Shown here piece after piece: positions 25,921 through 34,675 of a DNA stretch of 64,000 nt. A program made the translations under genes and the position numbers. The first letter of the stretch is position 1, and the number at the start of each line of letters is the position of its first letter. A model generated the notes under the pieces. The model was given only the letters and a program-made list of their open reading frames with translations, did not search any database and had not been told where the DNA came from. Source of the DNA: Ruminococcus sp. (GTDB lineage Bacteria; Bacillota; Clostridia; Oscillospirales; Acutalibacteraceae); contig JAKSRB010000002.1 in assembly GCA_024403825.1 (NCBI GenBank), positions 1 to 64,000 on the forward strand. The letters run 5' to 3'.

Positions 25921-26003
25921 ATAATAGTAAAAACAGCAAAAAATATAATGCAAATGGGGAATTTTCTGAAATTTTACAGATAATTAATTTTTTCAAAAAG
26001 GTG

Positions 26004-26032
26004 TTGACAAATGTCGCTTTGGGTGATATAAT
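26004..26032 (+). promoter_or_regulatory. tRNA-Leu promoter P1
   Basis: TTGACA (26004-26009), 17 bases, TATAAT (26027-26032), a consensus promoter. The downstream start region ATCGTTGAGTTGAGAAACA is repeated after P2. Confidence 0.85.
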
Positions 26033-26036
26033 TATC

Positions 26037-26169
26037 ATCGTTGAGTTGAGAAACAGCTTACAAAATGATTTGTTATTTACAAATTTTAAAAAATAAAAAA
26101 TATTTTGTAAAAAAGTGTTGACAAATTAAACTTTTGATGATATAATAAATATCGTTGAGTTGAGAAACA
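26037..26169 (+). repeat. Duplicated promoter and initial transcribed region
   Basis: The 19-base segment ATCGTTGAGTTGAGAAACA occurs at 26037-26055 and 26151-26169, immediately after each TATAAT box. With the matching -35 regions this is an imperfect direct repeat of about 60 bases. Confidence 0.85.
26118..26146 (+). promoter_or_regulatory. tRNA-Leu promoter P2
   Basis: TTGACA (26118-26123), 17 bases, TATAAT (26141-26146). It lies 114 bases after P1 and shares the flanking bases GTGTTGACAAAT and the transcribed start with P1, so the two arose by duplication. Confidence 0.88.
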
Positions 26170-26190
26170 ACAAAACAAACAATTAAATAT

Positions 26191-26274
26191 GCGAGAGTGC
26201 TGGAATAGGCAGACAGGCACGTTTGAGGGGCGTGTGTTTATGACGTGTGGGTTCAAGTCCCATCTCTCGCACCA
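26191..26274 (+). tRNA. tRNA-Leu (anticodon GAG)
   Basis: An 84-nt tRNA with a long variable arm (class II) and an encoded CCA end. The acceptor arms GCGAGAG/CTCTCGC pair. The anticodon stem CACGT/GCGTG holds loop TTGAGGG, giving anticodon GAG for CUU/CUC. Confidence 0.96.
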
Positions 26275-26303
26275 AAAGACCGTATGTAATATGCGGTCTT
26301 TTA
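26275..26303 (+). terminator. Terminator of tRNA-Leu
   Basis: AAAGACCG pairs with CGGTCTTT, followed by TATTTTTATT. Confidence 0.88.
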
Positions 26304-26380
26304 TTTTTATTATCTTATCTTTTTATAATATTAAATTTTACCCTTTACTCAATACATAGAAAACGCAGGAAAGAAAACAT

Positions 26381-27085
26381 ATGAACGATAATCAACTTAT
26401 AACTATAGCGACTATCAAAACGCCTTTTAAGCAAAAATTCGGAATACCTCGGCAAAGCGGATTAGTTAGCACAATTAAAGCTGAAATCAGATTTACTGGT
26501 GAATTTCGCAGTCCTGAGGCAATACGAGGGATTGAAGAATTTTCTCACCTTTGGCTTTTATGGGGATTTTCAAAGGCAAAAAGAAATAATATCAGCCTGA
26601 CAGTTGCACCGCCAAGGCTTGGCGGAAATGAACGCAAGGGAGTTTTTGCCACCCGTTCACCATTTCGTCCCAATTCAATCGGCTTATCAAGTGTTAAGCT
26701 TGAAAAAGTAAAATATCTTGAAAACGGAGAGCCTGTACTCATAGTATTGGGTGCGGATATTCTTGACGGCTCACCAATTTATGATATAAAGCCCTATCTC
26801 CCCTACACCGACATTCACGCAGATGCCGTAGGCGGTTTTGCTGATGAATTTAAGGACAAAACCATAAAGGTTGTAATACCTGAAAAATTAAAACTCAAGC
26901 TTCCTGTCAAGCTTCAAAAAACAATCATTGATGTTCTGGCACAAGACCCCAGAGCCGCCTATAACAAAAATGACGGATATATATACGGAATGAGCTTTGA
27001 AAGCTATGACATAAGATTTAAGGTTGTACAAAACATACTCTATGTTACCGATATAGTTCACGCAAATTCTGAAAATATAAAATAG
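26381..27085 (+). CDS. trmO: tRNA (adenine(37)-N6)-methyltransferase, TrmO/TsaA family
   Basis: A 234-residue SAM-dependent methyltransferase with the beta-barrel TsaA fold. In other bacteria TrmO adds the methyl group of m6t6A37 to threonine tRNA. Visible signatures: FGIPRQSGL, IEEFSHLWLLWGF, RLGGNERKGVFATRSPFRPNSIGLS and GADILDGSPIYDIKPYLPY. Its t6A substrate depends on tsaC, encoded in this window at 4.3 kb. AGGAAAG precedes the ATG. Confidence 0.94.
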   Translation: MNDNQLITIATIKTPFKQKFGIPRQSGLVSTIKAEIRFTGEFRSPEAIRGIEEFSHLWLLWGFSKAKRNNISLTVAPPRLGGNERKGVFATRSPFRPNSIGLSSVKLEKVKYLENGEPVLIVLGADILDGSPIYDIKPYLPYTDIHADAVGGFADEFKDKTIKVVIPEKLKLKLPVKLQKTIIDVLAQDPRAAYNKNDGYIYGMSFESYDIRFKVVQNILYVTDIVHANSENIK

Positions 27086-27093
27086 GCAAAAGT

Positions 27094-27123
27094 AAAGGGC
27101 TGTTTACTTTTAAACAGTCCTTT
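27094..27123 (+). terminator. Hairpin after trmO
   Basis: AAAGGGCTGTTTA and TAAACAGTCCTTT pair around CTTT; GGTTGTTTTT follows. It also faces the end of the NACHT gene on the other strand. Confidence 0.8.
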
Positions 27124-27131
27124 GGTTGTTT

Positions 27132-29762
27132 TTAGAATAAAATTTTTATATCAGGAAATAGCTTCTTCAATCTTTTTACTTGCTTTTTTTGACTATCTAA
27201 CATAGAGCCATCTGGCAAAATTGCTCCGCTTAAGTTTGTTCCGCTTAAGTATGCTCCGCTTAAGTATGCTCCGCTTAAGCTTGCTCTTATTAAGTTTGCT
27301 CCGCTTAAGTTTGCTCCAATTAAGTTTGCTCCGCTTAAGTTTGCTATTCTTAAGTTTGCTCCGCTTAAGTATGCTCCGCTTAAGTCTGCTCCGCTTAAGT
27401 CTGCTCCGATTAAGTCTGCTCCGATTAAGTCTGCTATTCTTAATTTTGCTCCGATTAAGTTTGCTCCGCTTAAGTTTGCTCTGCTTAAGTCTGCTCTACC
27501 AAATATAATAGTTTTCCTACAAGCACATAACGCCTGATGAAATAATCTATTATCATTAACTTTATAAACATTATTCCAAAGCGAGTATTTTTCATCTTCA
27601 TTTAAATAAGGCTCATAGACTTGTGAGTATATATTGATAATAGATACAAATATATTGTATATTTCATTAATTGGATTTTTAGCAGAACCGATAAATTTAC
27701 ACATATAACTGCCATTTGTAAGCAATTCTTCAAAAAATATCGGAAGAAATCTGTGTTTAGATTCTATTTCCGGAAAATGAAGTTTTATATCAGTAAAATC
27801 ACTTTTATTATCTTTTAAGTACATTGCCCTTAAAAAAATAAATACTGACACTTTTGGATTTATCGCAGCAAAATGAAAAAGCTCACATAATTTATTAATA
27901 AAGAGTTTTATTTCATTATCTGATAAAGTTTTTTCACTAACATTTTCATATTGTGCATATAAAGCATTAAGCTCTGAATAAATTTTTTCACACAAAAAGA
28001 AATCTCTGATATTATTATGGTAAAACTCTATGGCTCCGTTATTAGAATTTCTTTTCCAATAGCTACAAATAGCATAGCTGTTTTTTAAAATATCACTTAT
28101 CTTAACATCATCAGTTATTTTTTTAACTATTTTTTCAATTTCATCTGATTTTACAGAAAATTCGCTATTACCAGATTCATACATTTTATACGCAAGCTCT
28201 TCATTGACCTTAAAAACTAAATCTTTATAATCAGATATACTATGCCTACTCTCCGTAAATGTTTCATTATACGGAGTTTCTGTTATTGTATCATAAAATA
28301 TTTTACGATAAATTGCCCAGTCATTACTTAATTCTTTATCAGAAAAATCATTTGATGATAGCATATATAAAAGCAATGGTGTATCACATACCCCCTCTGC
28401 ATTGCGTTCATTAATATTTTCAATAAAGCTTTGTACATTCTGGTCAATACTCTGCTCACATTCTTTGGTATATTTTTCTATCCATTCATCTCTTTTGGCT
28501 TTATCAAAATGCTCTAAATATATAAACTCTTTTTTCTTTAAGCTTAATGAATTATAATTCATATTATTGTCAGGTCGTGTTGTTATTATTATACTGCAAG
28601 CTTTACGAAAAACATTCAAATCATTCAAAAATTTTCGATAACCTATCTCCTTATGTATTAAGCATAACTCATCATAGCCATCAAGTATGATTACTGGATT
28701 TTTAAATACACTAACAAAATCATTATAATCCTTTGTTTTGGTGTAATTAAAAATTACTTTTGAAATCGTATTCTTCTTTTCTTCCAAATCTTCTTTTGGC
28801 AAATCTCTAAGGCGAATTGTTACAAGTGTTCTATTCTCAAATAAACCTGTTGTAAAATATTGATGATTCAGCCAACTGACAAGGCTTGTTTTTCCACTGC
28901 CTGCATCACCAAGAATAAACAGAACCTTATTATCATTACTTTTAACAAAATCAGTAAGCCTTTGTTCCAAGTCATCTCTGGGTTCTTCCAAAAAATCATT
29001 ATTAACTTTATATTTCTGAAAAACAAATGTGCTTGCTAAATTTACAATTTTATCGTGCTTTTCCTTGTGCAGAAATAATTGCTCTGTAAAATTATTGAAA
29101 TAATTATTGTTGTCTGTATAGCCTTCTTTACTTGCTGTTCCTTGAAGGTTTTGTGATACATTTTTTATTGCACTCAACAAGGTATTATTTGTAGCATCTA
29201 AACTTTCTATGAAAAGGAGAATTTTATCCCAATTTTTCTTTAATGACTCTAATTCTGCATTTAAATTTAATGATATATTCAATAACTCTAACAATATATC
29301 TTTTTCACTTAAATTATTTTGGAAAAAGTTCTTATCCTTTAGCAATTCAAAAACTTGTCCAAGTATTTTTATTAGCAAATTTTCGTAATCATTCGATAAT
29401 TCTCTACCGTTTTGCTTTCGCTTTTCTATTATAGAATTAATCAGCATTTGGGTATCTGTCAGACCGTTTATATTATCCGCTGTTGATAAATCATATAAAA
29501 TCCATTTGATTTCATCTTCTATTCTTTGCTTTGCATCACTATCGGATATTTCTTTTAAATTTTCCTCTACTATCTGTTCAAGCTTTTTTTCCAATGCTTT
29601 CGTTGATTGTATATTTGAAATATTTTCTATCAACGATTTTATCATAGCAGCTGAAGGTGTAAAAGGAATTGGAGCAACCTTTAAGGCAAACTCTACTAAA
29701 TAAACAACCAAATTCTTTGCAGCACTTTTATCCTGAGTACCTAAAAATTCCATATCTGACAT
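27132..29762 (-). CDS. NACHT NTPase with C-terminal pentapeptide repeats (candidate antiphage NLR-like protein)
   Basis: An 876-residue STAND protein. The N-terminal helical region (about residues 1-250) carries coiled-coil stretches and has no recognised enzyme. The NACHT core shows Walker A GDAGSGKT (285-292), Walker B VIILDGYDE (357-365) and sensor IITTRPD (about 392-398). Helical winged-helix-like segments follow. The tail (about 753-848) is some 19 pentapeptide repeats of the A(D/N)LSG type, then a basic end. NACHT proteins of this build act as single-gene antiphage sensors in other bacteria; here the role is inferred. It has its own consensus promoter and sits between unrelated genes. 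Confidence 0.88.
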   Translation of the reverse strand: MSDMEFLGTQDKSAAKNLVVYLVEFALKVAPIPFTPSAAMIKSLIENISNIQSTKALEKKLEQIVEENLKEISDSDAKQRIEDEIKWILYDLSTADNINGLTDTQMLINSIIEKRKQNGRELSNDYENLLIKILGQVFELLKDKNFFQNNLSEKDILLELLNISLNLNAELESLKKNWDKILLFIESLDATNNTLLSAIKNVSQNLQGTASKEGYTDNNNYFNNFTEQLFLHKEKHDKIVNLASTFVFQKYKVNNDFLEEPRDDLEQRLTDFVKSNDNKVLFILGDAGSGKTSLVSWLNHQYFTTGLFENRTLVTIRLRDLPKEDLEEKKNTISKVIFNYTKTKDYNDFVSVFKNPVIILDGYDELCLIHKEIGYRKFLNDLNVFRKACSIIITTRPDNNMNYNSLSLKKKEFIYLEHFDKAKRDEWIEKYTKECEQSIDQNVQSFIENINERNAEGVCDTPLLLYMLSSNDFSDKELSNDWAIYRKIFYDTITETPYNETFTESRHSISDYKDLVFKVNEELAYKMYESGNSEFSVKSDEIEKIVKKITDDVKISDILKNSYAICSYWKRNSNNGAIEFYHNNIRDFFLCEKIYSELNALYAQYENVSEKTLSDNEIKLFINKLCELFHFAAINPKVSVFIFLRAMYLKDNKSDFTDIKLHFPEIESKHRFLPIFFEELLTNGSYMCKFIGSAKNPINEIYNIFVSIINIYSQVYEPYLNEDEKYSLWNNVYKVNDNRLFHQALCACRKTIIFGRADLSRANLSGANLIGAKLRIADLIGADLIGADLSGADLSGAYLSGANLRIANLSGANLIGANLSGANLIRASLSGAYLSGAYLSGTNLSGAILPDGSMLDSQKKQVKRLKKLFPDIKILF
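27218..27508 (-). repeat. 15-bp tandem repeat encoding the pentapeptide array
   Basis: About 19 near-identical copies of a 15-base unit (plus-strand form GCTCCGCTTAAGTTT with small variants such as GATTAAGTCT). The copies remain in frame, so gain or loss of units by slippage would lengthen or shorten the repeat domain without a frameshift. Confidence 0.95.
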
Positions 29763-29787
29763 TTCACCCCTTTATTTTTATAAATTC

Positions 29788-29816
29788 ATTATATTCTTTT
29801 GCCTGCACATTGTCAA
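29788..29816 (-). promoter_or_regulatory. Sigma-A promoter of the NACHT gene
   Basis: Minus strand TTGACA (29816-29811), 17 bases, TATAAT (29793-29788). GGGGTGA lies just upstream of the ATG at 29762. Confidence 0.85.
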
Positions 29817-29861
29817 TATTTATGTACACTATGCTATATACAAACACAATAATTAACCATA

Positions 29862-29908
29862 AAAAACAAACCTCAAAGGCAACCAATTACGCTACCCTTG
29901 AGGTTTTT
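29862..29908 (-). terminator. Terminator of the multi-CBM26 dockerin gene
   Basis: Minus strand AAACCTCAAGG and CCTTTGAGGTTT pair around a 16-base loop, followed by GTTTTTT. Confidence 0.85.
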
Positions 29909-29942
29909 ATTATAATATTAATTTGTAAGCTTAATGTTTTGC

Positions 29943-32738
29943 TTATGCAACCCAATTACTGCCGTCAAATACTCCGCCACCAACTGGAATTGTGAGGTCC
30001 TGTGTCTGGTATGTGCCATTTGTGAAGATGATTAATTCTGCCTCACCAGGGATTTCAAGCTCATATACATTGTCCTCTGTGTTCTTCATTTCAACACCAG
30101 GCCATTCAACCATTTTTTCATCAAGCTTGCTCCAATAGTAAGCATATACCTTTTCCCAATTCTGAGTATTAACAAACTTTACAGTATTGTTCATTAACTT
30201 ATAGTCAAACTTGCTGTTAATTGCATACTGGTGTGCTGTTGAACCAGCCTTACAGTTAATTACAATTTTCTTTGTGCGAATATCGCCAAATACATCTGTA
30301 CCCATTGAAGTTACTGTTGCTGGAATTGTAATCTCTTTAAGATTTTCGCAATCTGAGAATGCATATGTATCAATCTCTGTTACTGTTGATGAAATTACAA
30401 CCTCTGCAACTGATGTGCTTGCAAATGCAAGTCTGCCAATGTTTGTAATGCCCTCTTCAAATACTACCTTTTTAATATCATTTGCGTAATATCTCCAAGG
30501 CTGTCCCCATACTTTACCGTAACCGTATGTGATACCTGTTCCGCTGATTGTCATTACACCTGTTTCAAGATTTAATGACCAAACTGCTTTATCGCCACAC
30601 TCGCCTGTTACTACTTTGCCTGTTGTATAATCAACCCACTGCTCGCCACTGTAGAGCTTGCTCTCTTTTGGAAGTGAAATATCTGATGTCTTGTTTGTCT
30701 TGCCGTCATTGAAAATAATTGTATCTGCTGTTTTTGGTACTTCAACGCTGAAAATATTATTTTCAACAGCTGTCATCTTAACGCCTGGCCACTGTGTAAG
30801 TGTTGTGTCATTCTCATTCCAGAAATATGCATATATCTCTGACCAGTTGTTTGCGTTCTGATAGTAATATACTGTTGTATCCTTTACAGGCTCAGTTGTT
30901 GGTTCTGTTGTTGGAGCCTCTGTTGGCTCAACTGTTGTTGGTGCTACTGTTGTAGGCTCTGTTGGTACTTCGTAATCTACCCATGACTTGCCGTCATAAA
31001 GCTTGCCGAATGCAGGAATTGTTAAGTCAGCTGTCTGTGATTTGTCACCATTGTTGAAAATGATTTTTTCTGCTTCGCTTGGAACCTTTACACTATAAAT
31101 ATCGCCATTTACAAGTGTCATTTCAACACCAGGCCATACTGTTAATGTTGCTTTCTTATCATTCCAATAGTATGCATATACCTTTGACCAGTTTGCTGTA
31201 TTCTTGTAATATACATAATTTTCAGCTGCTGGCTCAGTTGTTGGAGCTTCTGTTGGCTCAACTGTTGTTGGCTCTGTTGGTACTTCGTAATCTACCCATG
31301 ACTTGCCGTCATAAAGCTTATTGAATGCTGAGATTGTTATATCTGCTGTCTGTGCTTTATCGCCATTGTTGAAAATGATTTTTTCTGCTTTTTCTGGAAC
31401 CTCAACGCTGTAAACATCACCATTTACAAGTGTCATTTCAACGCCAGGCCATACTGCTAATGTTGCATCCTTATCATTCCAATAGTATGCATATACCTTT
31501 GACCAGTTTGCTGTATTCTTATAATATACATAGTTTACTGTTACAGGCTCAGTTGTTGGAGCAACTGTTGTAGCTTCTGCTGTTGTAGGAGCTACTATTG
31601 TTTCAGGCTCTGTTGTAGGCTCTACAGTTGTTGGAACCTCCTCCTTATATTTACCAACTAAACCACTGTTTGGTAAATCAAGAAGATACTTCTGAACATT
31701 TGTTGCGTCCTTAACATTTACATAATTATCTTCATCTGTATCTGCTGCAACCATCTGAGCTGCTGAGAACTCTGAAAGCTCTGCAATGTAAGACTGAATA
31801 GCTGTTACATCGCCTACATTAATCTTTTCGTTAAGTGTTGCATCACCGATTAATACTTTGCCTGTGAATGCTGTTGTAGGAGCAACTGTAACTGGCTCTG
31901 TAGTTGGCTCAACTGTAGTTGGTTCAACTGTTGTTGGCTCTGCTGTTGTTGGCTCTGTTGGTTTTGTGTATTCAACCCAGTTTGAACCATCATAAAGCAT
32001 ATTGAATGAAGTAATCTTAACATCCTTTGTCTGAGCACCATTTCCGTTATTGAAAATTACATTTTCAGCACTTGCAGGAACCTCAATGCTATAGATATTA
32101 TTTTCAACTGCTGTCATTTTGTCGCCAGGCCACTTTGTAAGAGTTGTGTCCTTTTCATTCCAGTAGTAAGCATAAATATCTGACCAGTTAGATGTGTTCT
32201 TGTAATAAATATAATTAACTGATACAGGCTCAGTTGTTGGAGCGACTGTTGTTTCAACTGTAGGTACAACTGTTGTTGGAACTTCTGTAGTAGGTTCAGC
32301 AGTTGTAGGCTCTGTTGGAGCTTCATAATTCTTCCATGCATCACCGCTGAATACTTTATTATAACCGTCAATTTTAATATCCTTAGTCTGTGAGCCAGAA
32401 CCATTATTGAAAATAATCATTGTAGCCTTTTCAGAAACTGAAACGCTGTAGATATTTCCATTAACCTTTGTCATCTGTGTGCCAGGCCATTGTGTCATAC
32501 TCTGGTCTGAAGTATCCCAGTAATATGCATAAACATTTGCCCAGTTATCTTTATTTTCAAAATAAAGAATATTTTCAGATACAGGTTTAGTAGCATCTGG
32601 AACTTCCAAAATATCCCTTGCAGATGAAATGCGAGGTTCAATTACAGCAGCATTAGCTGTCATTGGTATTGCAGAAACTGAACCAATCATTATAGCTGCA
32701 AGCAAAGCTGATGTAACTCTTTCAAACTTACGCTTCAT
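29943..32738 (-). CDS. Secreted starch-binding protein: six CBM26-like modules, dockerin, LRR domain
   Basis: A 931-residue exported protein. Signal peptide to about residue 30; CBM26-like modules near 56-138, 174-255, 403-487, 509-588, 619-703 and 851-931. Each has a YAYYW aromatic patch, a WPG turn and an IIF(N/T)NG segment. A type I dockerin lies at about 290-360 (paired VGDVTAIQSYI and VKDATNVQKYL helices), and a BspA-type leucine-rich segment at about 716-849. Thr/Pro/Glu linkers join the parts. No catalytic domain is present. It is probably an amylosome component that binds starch and docks on a scaffoldin. Confidence 0.9.
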   Translation of the reverse strand: MKRKFERVTSALLAAIMIGSVSAIPMTANAAVIEPRISSARDILEVPDATKPVSENILYFENKDNWANVYAYYWDTSDQSMTQWPGTQMTKVNGNIYSVSVSEKATMIIFNNGSGSQTKDIKIDGYNKVFSGDAWKNYEAPTEPTTAEPTTEVPTTVVPTVETTVAPTTEPVSVNYIYYKNTSNWSDIYAYYWNEKDTTLTKWPGDKMTAVENNIYSIEVPASAENVIFNNGNGAQTKDVKITSFNMLYDGSNWVEYTKPTEPTTAEPTTVEPTTVEPTTEPVTVAPTTAFTGKVLIGDATLNEKINVGDVTAIQSYIAELSEFSAAQMVAADTDEDNYVNVKDATNVQKYLLDLPNSGLVGKYKEEVPTTVEPTTEPETIVAPTTAEATTVAPTTEPVTVNYVYYKNTANWSKVYAYYWNDKDATLAVWPGVEMTLVNGDVYSVEVPEKAEKIIFNNGDKAQTADITISAFNKLYDGKSWVDYEVPTEPTTVEPTEAPTTEPAAENYVYYKNTANWSKVYAYYWNDKKATLTVWPGVEMTLVNGDIYSVKVPSEAEKIIFNNGDKSQTADLTIPAFGKLYDGKSWVDYEVPTEPTTVAPTTVEPTEAPTTEPTTEPVKDTTVYYYQNANNWSEIYAYFWNENDTTLTQWPGVKMTAVENNIFSVEVPKTADTIIFNDGKTNKTSDISLPKESKLYSGEQWVDYTTGKVVTGECGDKAVWSLNLETGVMTISGTGITYGYGKVWGQPWRYYANDIKKVVFEEGITNIGRLAFASTSVAEVVISSTVTEIDTYAFSDCENLKEITIPATVTSMGTDVFGDIRTKKIVINCKAGSTAHQYAINSKFDYKLMNNTVKFVNTQNWEKVYAYYWSKLDEKMVEWPGVEMKNTEDNVYELEIPGEAELIIFTNGTYQTQDLTIPVGGGVFDGSNWVA

Positions 32739-32822
32739 AAAAATCCTCCAAATTTTTAATACATAAATAATAAATTCAGAAAGATGAAAAACAACAATTT
32801 TTCATATCTCTTCTTTATCCAA

Positions 32823-32852
32823 ATTATACCACAATCGTAAAAAAATTTGCAA
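32823..32852 (-). promoter_or_regulatory. Probable promoter of the multi-CBM26 gene
   Basis: Minus strand TTGCAA (32852-32847), 18-base spacer, TATAAT (32828-32823). A leader hairpin GATGAAAAA/TTTTTCATATC (about 32780-32812) lies near the 5' end of the message. Confidence 0.6.
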
Positions 32853-33330
32853 TATACAGATTGACAGATTAAAATGAATGTAAATTCTAAAAAATTATAC
32901 AATAAATAAAAACTCGCTCAATTTTATCACATCGGAGCAAAAACTGCCATATTTTTAGTTGATATTAACATATTAGCACTCGCCTGTTTGTGCATTTTGC
33001 CAATTCAGTTTTTATATTCTCAAAAAATTAGCTTATCATACTTTAATTATTTTAAAAATTTATATGTACAATGTACAACAATCAATTATTGCTGTATTTT
33101 GCGTTTAAAAATCAAATAATCTGCAAAACTAACCTAAAAATCAGGTTTTTAATTTATGATTAGTGTTTTTATACAATATTTTTTTAATAATCAAATTTTA
33201 CATTTATATAATGCTGATTTTTCGCAAGCATAGTCAAAAATGGCTCAGTTGTATAAATTACATAAATCAGAAAACTTAATTAATAAATCTTACAATCAAG
33301 TATTATGTATGCCAAATTATCTGAACAAAA
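32853..33330. other. AT-rich intergenic region without an identified gene
   Basis: About 480 bases of very AT-rich DNA between the CBM26 promoter and the terminator of the Tim44-like gene. I see no ORF with a ribosome site and no clear structured RNA. Possible regulatory sites for the starch-binding gene cannot be resolved by eye. Confidence 0.5.
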
Positions 33331-33358
33331 AACAGAGCTGCCATTTCTGGCAGCTCCA
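33331..33358 (-). terminator. Terminator of the Tim44-like gene
   Basis: Minus strand GGAGCTGCCA and TGGCAGCTCT with a GAAA loop, followed by GTTTTTTG. Confidence 0.93.
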
Positions 33359-33374
33359 CTTTTTTAAAATAATA

Positions 33375-34496
33375 TTAATTATTATTTCTGTTATTATTCT
33401 GGGCATTGTTATTGTTGTTTTTTGGAGTATCATCAATAACATTAATTCCCTGGTCAACTGTATCATCACGAACAGAAGAATATTCACTGAGTACCCATGT
33501 GTATTCACCTGTTGTAATAACGCTGTCGCAGTATTCGCACTTTCCTGAATTTGTCATTTCAAGTGGTGCACCACAGCATGGGCAGGAATGTGCTTGCAGG
33601 TCTTTATTAACTTCGTTAGTCTTAACGCCTGTATTACGAACAAATCTGAGAACATATCTGAGTTCATAACGAGCATTCGGATCTCCACGAAGAACCTGAT
33701 TTGTACGCTCATTAACTTCATAGTCAGTAAGTCTTGCGTTGAGATATACACTTACATATTCAAAGTTTTTATCTCTGCGGTATGATGTAAGATATGCTGT
33801 GCTTACTGCAACATTCTCTATCTTATTAATTACACCATTTGCAATTTTACGCTTAACCTGCTGTTCTGTCTGGTTATAGAGATTATCGTGCAGATAAATT
33901 CTAACAGGTGCAAGGTCACGATTGCTCCAAGCATCCTGAATCGTAACATATACAAATCTTGCAAATGAATTGAAGTCCTCAGCAGAGAAGTTTGGATCGT
34001 ATTTCTGAATTATCTCAGAAATCTCGCTGGTTCTATCTGGTAAAACAACTGATCTTCCTGCATGTTGCTTAATATTAATAGTTCTTTGAACATTTGTACT
34101 ATTATTGCTATTGTTATTATTGTTGTTGTCCTTACCACCAAACAATGATGCCTTAATTTTATTGAAAATAACGATAAGAATTATTATTACAGCAATAAAC
34201 AATACGATAGAAAACTCACCATCAGACATTGTAGAACCTGATGAACTACTATAACTTCTATCAGTATTCCAATCGGAGCTTCCACCCCAATCAGAACCGC
34301 CACCCCAGTCGGAGCCACCACCAGTGTCATAATCATTGGAATCGCCAAAATCTACAGGCAAAAGCTTATCAGGAGCAACAAATGATGCACCATTATGTAT
34401 TGCATTTGGATTTACTGTCGCACTTACTACTGGTGTAATCGCAACAGCAAGTATCATTATTAGAGCAATACTGATTATTGATAATAACCGCTTCAA
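33375..34496 (-). CDS. Tim44-like domain membrane protein with zinc ribbon
   Basis: A 373-residue protein. It has a signal sequence (about 1-26), a Gly/Ser/Trp-rich extracellular segment with GGGSDWGG repeats, a membrane helix (about 97-115), an Asn-rich linker, then a Tim44-like domain (about 160-290, with FARFVYVTIQDAWSNRDL), a zinc ribbon (CPCC and CEYC near 305-322), and an Asn-rich tail. The topology puts the Tim44-like part in the cytoplasm if the signal sequence is cleaved. In bacteria the family's role is unclear; scaffold or transport-linked functions have been suggested. Confidence 0.85.
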   Translation of the reverse strand: MKRLLSIISIALIMILAVAITPVVSATVNPNAIHNGASFVAPDKLLPVDFGDSNDYDTGGGSDWGGGSDWGGSSDWNTDRSYSSSSGSTMSDGEFSIVLFIAVIIILIVIFNKIKASLFGGKDNNNNNNSNNSTNVQRTINIKQHAGRSVVLPDRTSEISEIIQKYDPNFSAEDFNSFARFVYVTIQDAWSNRDLAPVRIYLHDNLYNQTEQQVKRKIANGVINKIENVAVSTAYLTSYRRDKNFEYVSVYLNARLTDYEVNERTNQVLRGDPNARYELRYVLRFVRNTGVKTNEVNKDLQAHSCPCCGAPLEMTNSGKCEYCDSVITTGEYTWVLSEYSSVRDDTVDQGINVIDDTPKNNNNNAQNNNRNNN

Positions 34497-34605
34497 TATA
34501 CCATCCTCTTTCTGAATTATAAATCATTTACAGTTTAACATATTTCCGACAATAATACAACTATTTTAACAAAATTTATATTGCTACTGTCGAAAAATTC
34601 ACACA

Positions 34606-34644
34606 AAAAGGCTGTATCAAAATCGAAATTCTGATACAGCCTTA
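34606..34644 (-). terminator. Terminator of rpsB-tsf
   Basis: Minus strand AGGCTGTATCAGAAT and ATTTTGATACAGCCT pair, followed by TTTTGTG. Confidence 0.92.
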
Positions 34645-34675
34645 ATTTTAAACATAACTAAATTTTTAAACTTAA

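Noticed and set aside
25866..26096. Plus-strand 76-residue reading frame
   Set aside because: It crosses the inverted repeat and the tRNA-Leu promoter P1 and has no ribosome site.
27221..27508. Plus-strand Leu/Arg/Ser-rich frame, and a CRISPR-like look of this stretch
   Set aside because: It is the antisense shadow of the 15-bp pentapeptide repeats. Units are contiguous with no spacers, so it is neither a gene nor a CRISPR array.
33240..33548. Plus-strand 102-residue frame
   Set aside because: It runs through the terminator of the Tim44-like gene and then antisense to its 3' end, with no ribosome site.
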